From Lentisalinibacter salinarum (GTDB taxonomy: Bacteria; Pseudomonadota; Gammaproteobacteria; Steroidobacterales; Woeseiaceae), in NCBI RefSeq assembly GCF_040706555.1, contig NZ_JAPDRH010000004.1, positions 248,001 through 312,000 of the forward strand: a DNA stretch of 64,000 nucleotides. Reading direction: 5' to 3'. The stretch's first letter is position 1. Each line of letters starts with the position of its first letter. Position numbers and translations under genes: made by a program. The notes under the pieces are model-generated. The model saw nothing but the letters and a program-made list of their open reading frames with translations, searched no databases and was not told the DNA's origin. Below are positions 26,201 through 38,200 of the stretch, piece by piece.

Positions 26201-29200
26201 GCGAGCGGCGCGGTCTCGACCGCCGTCGGCGGCGAGGGCGGCGAGGGCGGCGACGGTGGACTGGTGGACATCACGCTGGGCGGCGCGATTCGCACCGGCG
26301 GCAATCAGTCCACCGGCGTGCTGATCCAGAGCGTCGGCGGCGGCGGTGGCAACGGCGGCATCGCCATCGCGGGTTCGGCCTCCGGCGGCGGCGGTGCGAG
26401 CGGCGCCGTCTCGACGGCCATCGGCGGCAAGGGCGAGAAGGGCGGCCTGGGCGGCACGGTGCTGGCCGATGTCGGCGCGGACGTCGCCACCACCGGCGAT
26501 GCCTCGAGTGCGGTCATCGTGCAGTCGGTGGGCGGCGGCGGCGGCAACGGCGGCGTGTCCATCGGCGCATCGGCGTCGGGAGCGGGCGGCGGCAGCCTGG
26601 CGGTGTCCACGGCCATCGGCGGCGCGGGCGACCTGGGCGGCGACGGCGGCAGCGTGGACGCGACCATCGGCCGCGCGGACCTGAGCACGATCTCGACGGC
26701 GGGCGACCAGTCCACCGGCGTGCTGGTGCAGAGCGTGGGCGGCGGCGGCGGGAATGGTGGGACCACGGTGGCGGCCTCGGCTTCCGTCGCCGGCGGCGTG
26801 GCCGGCGCGGTGTCGACAGCGGTGGGCGGTTCCGGCGCGGGCGGCGGCAACGGCGGCGACGTGCTCGCGGGCATCTCGTCCAATGTCTTGACGGCCGGCG
26901 AAGGCTCCAGCGGTGTCGTGGTGCAGTCCATCGGCGGCGGCGGCGGCAACGGCGGCCTCAGTACCGGTGCGGCGGCGTCCGGCGCGGGCGGCGGCAGCCT
27001 GTCGGTGTCGACGGCGGTCGGCGGCGACGCCGGACTCGGCGGTGACGGCGGGCTCGTGACCGCGAATTTCAGCGGCAGCATCGAGACCGGCCGGGACGGC
27101 TCCACCGGCCTGCTGGCGCAGAGCGTGGGCGGCGGCGGCGGTAACGGCGGCGGTGGCATCGCGGCGACCCTGTCCGGCGCCGGGGCGGGAGCCGGCGCGG
27201 TCTCCACCGGCGTCGGCGGCACCGGTGGCGGCGGCGGCGACGGCGGCAGCAGCGACGAAGAGCCGGCGGTGACCCTGACCGCGGACGGCACCATCGTGAC
27301 CCGGGGCGCCAACTCCGCCGGCATCATCGCGCAGTCTGTCGGCGGCGGTGGCGGCAACGGCGGCTATTCGCTCGCGCTGTCGGGGGCTGTGGCCGGCGTG
27401 GGCAGCGGCGCAGTGTCCGTGGGCGTCGGCGGCGAGGGCGCCGGCGGCGGCGCGGGCAAGGCGGTGGACGCGACCTCGGATGCCGACATCACGACCCTCG
27501 GCGACGATTCCTCCGGCTTCGTGGCCCAGTCCATCGGCGGCGGCGGTGGCAACGGCGGCTTCGCCATCTCCGGCGCACTGTCCGCGGCCGGCGTGGGCAG
27601 CGGCTCGGTGGCGGCGAGCGTGGGCGGCGGTGGCGACGTAGGCGGCTCCGGCGGCGCGGTGTCGGCGACCTCCAACGGCACCATCATGACGGCCGGCGCA
27701 CGCTCCATCGGTTTCCTGGCCCAGTCGATCGGCGGCGGCGGCGGGAATGGTGGTTACAACATCACCGGCAGCGCCTCGGGCGCCGGCATCGGCAGCGGCG
27801 CGGTGAGCGGCGGCGTGGGCGGCGCGGGGGCCGGCGGCGGCGACGGCAATACCGTCACCGCGGTCTCGACCGGCGACGTGGTCACGCTGGGCGACTCCGC
27901 CACCGGCATCCTGGCCCAGAGCGTGGGCGGCGGCGGCGGCAACGGCGGTTTCAACATCGTCGGTGCGGTCGCGGTGGCCGGCGTGGGCAGCGGTGTCGCC
28001 AGCGCGGGTGTCGGCGGCGAGGGCGCGGGGGGCGGCGACGGCGCCATCGTGAATCTGGACGTCGCCAACGACGTCTCCACCGCCGGCCGCAATGCCACGG
28101 GCGTGATCGCCCAGTCCATCGGCGGCGGCGGCGGTAACGGCGGCTTCAACATCGTTGCCGGCCTGACCGGCGCCGGCGTCGGCAGTGGCGCGGCCGGCGT
28201 GGGCGTCGGCGGGCTCGGCGGCGGCGGCGGCGACGGCGACGACGTCTTCGCCGAGGTGCGCGGTAACGTCGCGACGGCCGGTGCCGACTCCATGGGCGTG
28301 CTGGCCCAGAGCGTGGGCGGCGGCGGCGGCAACGGGGGCATGAGCATCACGGCGGCGGTGTCCATCGCCGGCGTGGGCAGCGGTGCGGGCGGCGTCGGCG
28401 TGGGTGGATTCGGCGGCGACGGCGGCAGCTCAGGCGACGTGGAGGCGACGGTTGCGGGCTCCGTCACGACGCTGGGCGCGGATGCGGCGGGCGTGGTGGC
28501 CCAGTCCATCGGCGGCGGCGGCGGCAATGGCGGCATGTCCATCATCGGCACGCTCTCCGGCGCCGGCGTCGGCAGCGGCGCGGGCAGCGTCGGTATCGGC
28601 GGTTTCGCGGGCGACGGCGGCGATGCGGGCGACGTGAACAGCACCGTGGACGCCGTCATCGGCACGGCAGGAGACCGTTCCACCGGCGTGCTGGCCCAGT
28701 CGCTGGGCGGCGGCGGCGGTAACGGCGGCATCTCCATTACGGCGACGGTCTCGGTGGCCGGCGTCGGCAGCGGCGCGGGCGGGCTGTCCATCGGCGGCGC
28801 CGGCGGCGGCGGCGGGATCTCGGGGACCGTCACCCAGACCGTGAGCGGCACGATAGTGACCGAGGGCCGCGAGGCGAGCGCGGTGATCGCCCAGTCCATC
28901 GGCGGCGGCGGCGGCAACGGCGGCCTGGCGGTGGACGGCACGTTCTCCGGCGCGGGCGCCGGCAGCGGCTCGGCTTCGGTGGCCATCGGCGGCATGGGCG
29001 GCGACGGCGGCACGGGCGGTGTGGTCACCAACACGGTGAACGCGGATATCGCCACGGCCGGCGATCGGTCCCTCGGCGTGCTCGCGCAGAGCGTGGGCGG
29101 CGGTGGCGGCAACGGCGGCATAGCCATCTCAGCCACGGCATCGGTGGCCGGCGCGGGCAGCGGCTCGGGTGCCTTCGGCTTCGGCGGTTCCGGCGGTGGC

Positions 29201-32200
29201 GGCGGCGACGGCCTGGACGTCACCAACATGGTCACGGGCTCGGTGTTCACGGCGGGCGAAGAGGCCACCGGCATCCTCGCGCAGAGCGTGGGCGGTGGCG
29301 GCGGTAATGGTGGGCTCACGGTGGCCGGCGCGATCTCCGGTGCCGGCGCCGGCAGCGGCGCGGTGGCCCTCGGCGTGGGCGGCTTCGGCGGCGACGGCGG
29401 CGATGCGGGCATCGTCACCAACACGGTGGAGGCGACCGTCACGACCCAGGGCGCGAAGGCCACCGGCGTGCTGGCCCAGAGCGTGGGCGGCGGCGGCGGC
29501 AACGGTGGGATTGCGATCGCCGCACCGGTCTCCCTGGCCGGCACCGGCAGCGGCGCGGTGAGCGTCGGCATCGGCGGTTCCGGCGGCGACGGGGGCGACG
29601 CGAAGTCGGTCACCAGCAGCGTCAGCGGCATCGTCGCGACCGGCGGCCGGGATGCCAGCGCGATCGTCGCGCAGTCCATCGGCGGTGGCGGCGGCAACGG
29701 CGGCCTGACCGTGGCCGGCACGCTGAGCGCGGCGGGCACGGGCAGCGGCGCTGCGTCCGTGGCCTTCGGCGGCACCGGCGGCGGCGGCGGCAATGCGGGC
29801 GGGGTGACCAGCACCGTCGACGCCGAGGTCATGACGGCCGGTGACAACGCCACCGGCGTCCTGGCCCAGTCCGTGGGCGGCGGCGGCGGCAACGGCGGGA
29901 TTGCCATTTCGGCGGCCGTGTCGGTGGGCGGAACCGGCAGCGGCGCAGCGGGTCTCGGGGTCGGCGGCGCCGGCGGCGACGGCGGCAACGCGATGGGCGT
30001 GACCAGCACGGTCTCGGGTTCGGTGACCACCGGCGGCGACAACGCGGCCGGCATCATCGTCCAGTCGGTCGGCGGCGGCGGCGGGTCCGGCGGGCTCACA
30101 GTGGCCGGTACCTTCAGCGCGGCCGGCACCGGCGGCGGCAGCGCTTCCGTGGCCATCGGCGGCGCAGGCGGTGGCGGCGGCGACGCCCTGACCGTCGACA
30201 GCGTCGTGACGGCCGACGTGTCCACGGCCGGCAACGACTCCACCGGTGTGCTGACCCAGTCGGTGGGCGGCGGCGGTGGCAACGGCGGGATCGCCATCGC
30301 CGGCACGGTCTCGCTGACCGGCACCGGCAGCGGCGCGGCCAGCGTCGGCATCGGCGGCTTCGGCGGCGACGGCGGCGATGCGGCGGCGGTGACGGGCGTG
30401 TTCGAGGGCACGGCGATGACCGCCGGCGCCAATTCCGGCGGCATCGTGACCCAGTCCATCGGCGGCGGCGGCGGTAACGGCGGCCTCACGGTGTCCGCGG
30501 CCGTCTCGGCAGCCAAGACCGGCAGTGGCGCGCTGTCCGTCGGCGTCGGCGGCGCGGCGGGCGGCGGCGGCGATGCGGCGGACGTCACCAACACGGTCAC
30601 CGGCTACGCGCAGACCGAGGGTGACGATTCCGCGGCCATCCTGGCCCAGAGCGTGGGCGGCGGCGGCGGCAACGGCGGCACGAGTATCTCCGGGACGTTC
30701 TCCGGCGCGGGCACCGGCAGCGGCGCCGTCGCCATCGCCGTGGGCGGTTTCGGCGGCGACGGCGGCGATGCGGGCGTCGTCACCAATACGGTCACCGGCG
30801 GCGCGGTCACGACCGGCGACCGCTCGAACGCCGTGCTGGCTCAGAGCGTGGGCGGTGGGGGAGGCAACGGCGGCGTCTCGGTGGCGGGCGCGATCTCCTT
30901 CAGCAAGCAGAACGGCGGCTCGCTGGCGATCGGCGTGGGTGGATTCGGCGGCGGTGGCGGCGACGCGGGCGACGTGACCAGCACGGTCGCGACCAGCGAG
31001 CAGTTCAGCCAGTTCGGCACCACGGGCCGGGAGTCGGCGGCGATCGTGGCCCAGAGTCTCGGTGGCGGCGGCGGCAACGGCGGCGTGAACGTGTCCGCCA
31101 GCGTGAACATGGCCGGGAGGAACGGCGCGGCCATCGGTATCGGCGTGGGCGGTTTCGGCGGCGACGGCGGCAATGCCGGCGACGTCACCCTGGACGTCAG
31201 CGGCGAAGTGGTGACCCTCGGCAATGACTCCCACGGCCTCATCGCCCAGTCGCTGGGCGGCGGCGGCGGCAACGGTGGCGTGAACGTGACCGGCAGCGTC
31301 AGCCTGGTGCGCGAGGGCACGGGCGGCGCGGCGTCCATCGGCGTGGGCGGTTTCGGCGGTGACGGCGGCGAGGCCGGCGACGTGACGCTCCGCTATCGGG
31401 GTACGCTGTTCGCGAGCCCCGAGGATGCGTCCGGGCCCGGCTCCCACGGCATCCTGGCCCAGTCCATCGGCGGCGGCGGCGGCAACGGTGGCGTCAACGT
31501 GAGCGCGGGCCTCTCCTACGCCTCCGGCGAGAACGGCGACGGACACGCGCTGGTGGTGGGCGTGGGCGGTTTCGGTGGCGCCGGCGGCGACGCGGGCGCG
31601 GTGGACGTGACCGTGGCCGAGGGCAGCAGCATCACGGCCTTCGGCGACGAGCGCTCCGCCATCTTCGCCCAGAGCGTGGGCGGCGGCGGCGGCAACGGCG
31701 GCGTGAACGTGAGCGCCGGCGTGGTCTCGGATGCGCCGATCGTCTTCGGCATGGGCGGCTTCGGCGGCGGCGCCGGCACGGGCGGCACCGTGGCCGTCAC
31801 GGCGGATGCCGACATCCGCGCCAGCGGTGCCAACGCCCGCGGCATCTTCGCCCAGTCGCTGGGCGGCGGCGGCGGCAACGGCGGCCTCAACGTCTCCGGC
31901 GCGATCTCGTTCGGCAAGGAGGCGACTCCGCCTTCGGTGACCTTCGGCATGGGCGGTTTCGGCGGCGCGGGCAACGTCAGCGACGACGTCACCGTGGACC
32001 AGGCCGGCTCGATCGCGACGTTCGGCGAGAATGCCCACGGCATCTTCGCCCAGTCGGTGGCCGGCGGCGGCGGTAACGGCGGGCTCAACGTCTCCACCAG
32101 CCTGATCTTCGCCGACAACAACGATTCCGGCGGCTACAAGGACCTCTCCATCACGGCGGGCATCGGCGGCCACGGCGGCGAGGGCGCGGATGCGGGCGAC

Positions 32201-35200
32201 ACGGTCGTGTCCTCCACCGGCGCCATCACGACCAGCGGCGACTACGCCCGTGGCATCTTCGCCCAGTCGATCGGCGGCGGCGGCGGTAACGGCGGCCTGA
32301 ACTTCTCCGGCAATCTGGCCAAGAAGAGCTCCATCGTCACGATGGGCATCGGCGGCTTCGGCGCCGGCGGCGGCAATGCCGGCAACGTGACCGTGCGCCG
32401 CGGCAGCGAGGACGCGAACGCCGGCCTGATCGCCACCGACGGCGTCGGCGCGATCGGTGTCGAAGCCACCAGCATCGGCGGCGGCGGCGGCGACGCGGGC
32501 GTGAACATCGTGGCCTCCGTGCTGCTGGCCGGCGACGGCGTGGACGAGCCGCCCGAGCAGCCGGACGACCCGGACGAGCCGAAGAAGAAGCGCCCCCATC
32601 CGCAGCATACGGGCGTGGACCCGGAGGTCTTCGTCAACTACGACGCCGTGCTGGACGAGCTGGAAGGCCGCCAGAAAGAGGACAAGGAGGACGAGAAGGA
32701 CAAGGAGTCGAAACAATCCGCCTTCGCCGTGCAGCTCGCGGTGGGCGGCTCCGGCGGCGGGGCCGGCGACGGCGGCGACTCCACGGTGCACCACTACGGC
32801 GACATCGTCACCTTCGGCCAGCAGAGCCACGGCATCCTGGCGCAGTCCATCGGCGGCGGCGGCGGCAATGCGGCCTACAACCTGACGCTGACCTATATCA
32901 AGGACGAGTCCCGTAACACCGGCGTCAACCTGGCGCTGGGCGGCGCGACCGGCGACGGCGGCACCGGGGGCGATGTGAGCGTCACCCACGAAGGCGCCAT
33001 CGAGACACTGGGCGACGACTCCCACGGCATCATCGCGCAATCCATCGGCGGCGGCGGCGGCAACGCGGTCGCCAACATGACCTACGAGGCGGGCAAGAAC
33101 GGCAAGGTGGGCATCTCCATCGGCCGGCGCGGCGGCTCCGGCGGCGAGGCGGGCGACGTCTCCCTCTCGTCCGCGGGCAGCGTCGTGACCCGCGGCGAGC
33201 GGTCCTACGGCTTGCTGGCCCAGTCCATCGGCAACGGCGGCGGCAACAGTTCGGCGACCACCATCTCCGGCCAGGTGGAGGGCGAGGACGGCACCCCGAC
33301 ACGCGGCGCGAGCCTGTCCGTGGGCCTCGAGGGCGGCGAGGGCGGTACGGCGGGCGACGTGAGCGTCACCGTGTCCGGCCGGGTGGCCACCGAGGGTACG
33401 GACGCGCACGCGGTCTTCGCGCAGAGCGTGGGTGGCGGCGGCGGCAACGGCGGCGATGCCAGCGGCACCGCGGCGAATGCGTCGATGGCGATCGGCGGCA
33501 CCGGCGGTATCGGTGGCACCGGCGGCGCGATCGACGTGGCAAGCGACGCCACGGTGCAGACCACCGGCACGGGCGCCATCGGCATCATCGCGCAGTCCAT
33601 CGGCGGCGGCGGCGGCAACGCCGGCAAGTCCGAGGCGACGCTGAAGGGCTCGGAGGTGGGCGCGGCGCTCGCCATCGGCGGCAGCGGCGGCGAAGGTGCC
33701 GTGGCCGGCCGGGTCGACGTCGTGAACTCCGGCGTGGTGCTGACCGCCGGCCGGGGCGCCCACGGCATCCTGGCGCAGTCCCTCGGCGGTGGCGGCGGCA
33801 ACGGCACGATGAGCGTGGTCACGCTGGAAGGCGAGGAGAGCAAGGACGACGACAAGAAAGACGACGACAAGAAGGACGAGAAGAAGAAGGAGCAGTCGAT
33901 CGCGGCGCAGCTCGGTGTGGCCATCGGCGGCACCGGCGGCACAGGCGCTACCGGCGGCGCCGTGACCGTCGTGAACACGGGCAGCATCGGCACCGAGGGC
34001 GACGAGGCGGCCGGCATCTTCGCGCAGAGCGTGGGTGGCGGCGGCGGCAACGCGAGCCAGGTGATCTCGAAGTTCAAGGGTCCCGGCGCGCAGATCGCGT
34101 TCGGCATCGGCGGCAGCGGCGGCGAGGGCGGGACCGGCGGCGACGTGACCGTGGAAAACCTCACCGGCGAGGACGGTGAGCCGGGCCTGATCGTGACCAG
34201 CGGCGACCGCGCCCACGGCATCATCGCGATGAGCATCGGCGGCGGCGGCGGCAATGGCAGCACGGTGATTTCCGGCCCGGCCGAGGACGATGGCGGCCTG
34301 TCGCTGGACCTGCCGAAGTCGGTGACCGCCAGCGTCAATATCGGCGGCGAGGGCGGCACGGGCGGTACCTCCGGCCTCGTGACCGTTCGCAACGACGGCG
34401 AGATCGTGACCTATGGCGACGGCGCCCACGGCGTGTTCGCCCAGTCCATCGGCGGCGGTGGCGGTAACGGCGGGGCCACCTTCAGCGAGGCCGGCGGCGC
34501 GCCGCTCGTCGGTGAGCTGGCCGAGCGCAGCATGTCGATCGGCGGCAAGGGCGGCAGCGGCAACGTCTCCGGCGACGTGGTGGTCGAGAACTCGGGTTCC
34601 ATCGAGGTGTTCGGCGACGCCTCCTACGGCATCTTCGCGCAGTCCGTCGGCGGCGGTGGCGGTAACGGCGGCCTGTCGGGCCGGAATCCGGAAGGCGCGG
34701 ACGACGGCGGCGGCGGCCTGCTCGACGGCGAGGTGCCCGGGCCGTCGTTCATGAGCTTCGCGCTCGGCGGCGAAGGCGGCGCCGGCGCGGACAGCGGCGA
34801 CGTCACCGTGGATCACACCGGCAGCATCGTCGCGCACGGCGACAACGCCTACGGCATCTATGCGCAGTCCGTAGCTGGCGGCGGCGGCACGATGGGCGCC
34901 ACCTACGACAGCCCCGCCGGCAGTGCCACCGACTTCATCCTGCCGATGATCCTCGGCAGCCGGGACGGCGGCACCGGCGAAGCGGGCACCGTGACCGTGA
35001 ACACCGAGGGCTCGATTCTGATGCTCGGCGCCAACAGCCGCTCGCACTTCGTGCAATCGGTGAACGGCGGCGGCGGCAACCTGGATCTGGCACTGGACGC
35101 GACCGCCATCACCCGGGGCCGCGTGGGCTCCACTCCCGGCGACGACGGTCTGGATGCGAACGGCGTCGTGTCGCTCGCCATCGAGATCGGCTCGGCGTTC

Positions 35201-38200
35201 GTCGAGGAGGGCGCCGGCGCGGCGATTGAAGCAGCCCACGAGGGCGATCTCTTCACCATGGGCGACAACTCCGCGGCGGCCTCGTCCCAGTCTGTGGGCG
35301 GCGGCGGCGGCAGCGGCGTGATCCGCATCGCCCGCGACGAGAGCACCCGGGTGAGCCTGGACGTCGACTTCGGCGGCGAGGAGTCCGAGAACAGCGGCGG
35401 CGGCGACATCGCGCTCGACCGTGAGGGCGACACCGCGACGGCGGGCGAGAGCGCCACCGGCACGCTGATCCAGTCCATCGGCGGCGGTGGCGGCAACCTG
35501 ATCGTCAACGTGACCACCGAGAGCGGCGGCACGGACGGTGAGGGTGGCGGTGGCGCGGAGGCTGCCGCAGAGACCGACGGCGAGGCCGATGGCGAAACCG
35601 TCGTCGCGGCGGCCGGGTCCGACGACCAGGCGGGGACGGAGAAACTGCTGGCCGACGCGCCGCTATTGCCAGTCCCGACGGACGCGGATCCCCTTCTCGA
35701 GCAGCCGCGGCTGAGCGCATTCGCGTCGATCGCAGAGGGTGACGAATTTTCGGCGGCTCCCGCGCTGCCGGCCGCTCTGCCGTCGCAGAAGGCGGCGACC
35801 CGTCCGCCGGTGACCTACCAGCCGGTGAAGAATCCGGGTGCAGCGGCGGCGACTGCGGAGCCGACGACCGCCGCGGCCGAGGTGCCGCCGGCGAGCAACC
35901 GGGCCAGCATCGATCTCGGCGCCAAAGGCAGTGCCGGCAACGACGGCGGTAACGTCCGGATGGCAATCGACGGCGACACGGCGACCGAGGGCTCGCTGTC
36001 GCCGGGTCTGGTCGTGCAGAGCATCGGTGCGGGCGGCGGCGATGCACGCATCCGCGGCGTGGACGAGGTGGACGTGACCTTCGGCGGCACCGACGGCGCC
36101 AGCGGCGACGGCGGCGACCTGGTGCTCGATCACACCGGCGACATCTTCACTGCCGGCGACCTGTCCCATGGCGTCGTGCTGCAGAGCATCGGCGGCGGCG
36201 GCGGACTCGTACTGACGGACACCGGCGGCGAAGGCCTGACCTGGGATCTCAGGACGAAGAACACCGGCTCGGGCGGCGACATCACGTTCCGTCAGGCGGG
36301 CGACATTATTACTGCCGGCGACGGCGCCATCGCGGTGCTGGCGCAGAGCCTGGGCGGCGGCGGCGGGGCGCTGGATCGTGCGTACCTCGGCAGCGCCGGC
36401 GGCGAAGGCAGCGGCGGCGATATCACGATCGACCTCGACGGCAGCGCGATTGCCGAAGGGATACAGGGCGTCGGCGTGTTCGCCCAGTCGAGCGGCGCTG
36501 ACGGCCGGGGCGATATCGACCTCAGCCTGGGCGCGGACCACTTCATCTACGGCGGTACCGACGGGGTGGCCGTCTGGTTCTCGGGCGGCGCCGATAACGG
36601 ACTCGACAACTTCGGCACGATCATGACCGCCGACGGCATCGACGGTCAGGCGCTGCTCGCCGACGCGGGCAGCACCGCCGTGGACAACCACGGCACTATC
36701 GCGGGTGACGTCTCGCTGGCCGCCGGGTCGAACAGCTTCGTGAACCGCGCGGATGCCGTCTTCGCCGCGGGCGCGACGGTGGATCTCGGCAGTGCTGCCA
36801 GTCTCCTCAGCAATGATGGCTTCCTGGCGCCGGGCGCGTCGTCCCGCGCCGAGAGTGTCGCGCTGAACGGCAGCCTGCTGCAGAGCGCCAGCGGCATGAC
36901 GCTCTCGGAGATCGACTTCGCGGCCGACACCATCGACCAGGTGCTCGCGAGCGGCAGCGTCGATCTCGCCGGCACCGTCGACGTCTCGCTGCTTAACGTC
37001 GGCAGGATCCCGGTCGGCACTTTCCGCAGCACGCTGTTCCGCGGCGAGGAAGGTGCGACGGACAGCGGACTCGAGCTGCAGACGGCGCCCTCCGTGGTGA
37101 TCGTCTACGACCTCGGTTTCACGGCGGAAGAGGCCGTGCTCGACTACACCGTGGACTTCGATCCGGACGGCATGGGCGAGAACCTCTCGGCGATCGGCGA
37201 ATACCTGAACCGGGCGCAGACGGCCGGCGGCGGCGACGGCGCTTACGGCGCGCTGATCACCAAACTGGTCTACGACCCGGACCTGCCCAGCTACCGCGAG
37301 TCGCTCTCGCAGCTCTCGCCGGAGTTCTACGCCGGCCATCAGGTGCAGCTGGTGGACAGCAGCATCGACTTCACCGAGCGCCTGATGAGCTGCCGCCAGT
37401 CTGGCGGGCGCTTCCACTTCACGCGGGAAGGGAGCTGCGTCTGGTTCCAGTACGACGCCTACGACACCAGCCTGGACGAGCACGGCGACTTCAAGAACTT
37501 CGACGGCTCCACCAGCCGCCTGTCGCTCGGTGCCCAGAAGACGCTCGACAACGACTGGTCGCTCGGCTTCGGCGTCGCCCGCGAGAGTGCCACCGCCGAC
37601 GGCTACGACAGGCAGTGGTCTTCACGCGGCCACACCTACCACATCGGTCTCTCCGCGAAACGCCGCTACGGCCCGACGAAGCTCTCGGGCGTCATCTCCT
37701 ATGGCTGGAGCGAGACGGACAGCTACCGTACCGGCGTGCTCACCTCGCCGTTCACGACCAGCGTGAGCCGGAACATCGACGTCACGACCGGCCGGCTGCG
37801 ACTGTCACATGACCTCGACTACGAAAGCTGGTACCTCCGGCCGATCATCGAGGGCGGCATCACCCAGATTCGGGCGAACCCGGCGGCCGAGAGCGGTGCG
37901 GGTGCGGCGGACCTGGTCTTCCAGAGCTACAGCGAGACGCACCCGTGGGTACGCCCGGCCATGGAAGTCGGCCGCGAGTTCGCGGTGGCGGCGGAGAGCA
38001 GCCTGCGGCTGAGCGTCACGCTGGGGCTCCGTCAGTACCTGGACGGCAGCGAGACCGAGGTCAGGACGCGGCTGGCCGGCGCACCGGTGGATATCGAGCC
38101 GCTGGTGATCGCCTCGGACCTCGGCGACCCGCTCTACGATGCGGGCATCGGCATCGAGTTCCTGAGCCGCGACAGCTTGACGGCCCGCTTCCACTGGAAT

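Noticed and set aside
24280..36500. Regular repeats that might suggest a CRISPR array
   Set aside because: The repeat period is about 195 bases, lies within one open frame and encodes a protein repeat; there are no short spacers and no cas genes.
23249..37483. Very long open frames on the minus strand across the autotransporter gene (up to about 2000 codons)
   Set aside because: They mirror the GC-rich glycine repeat codons; their products are Ala/Pro/Arg low-complexity strings with no family, signal or ribosome binding site. The plus-strand gene has signal peptide, repeats and barrel.
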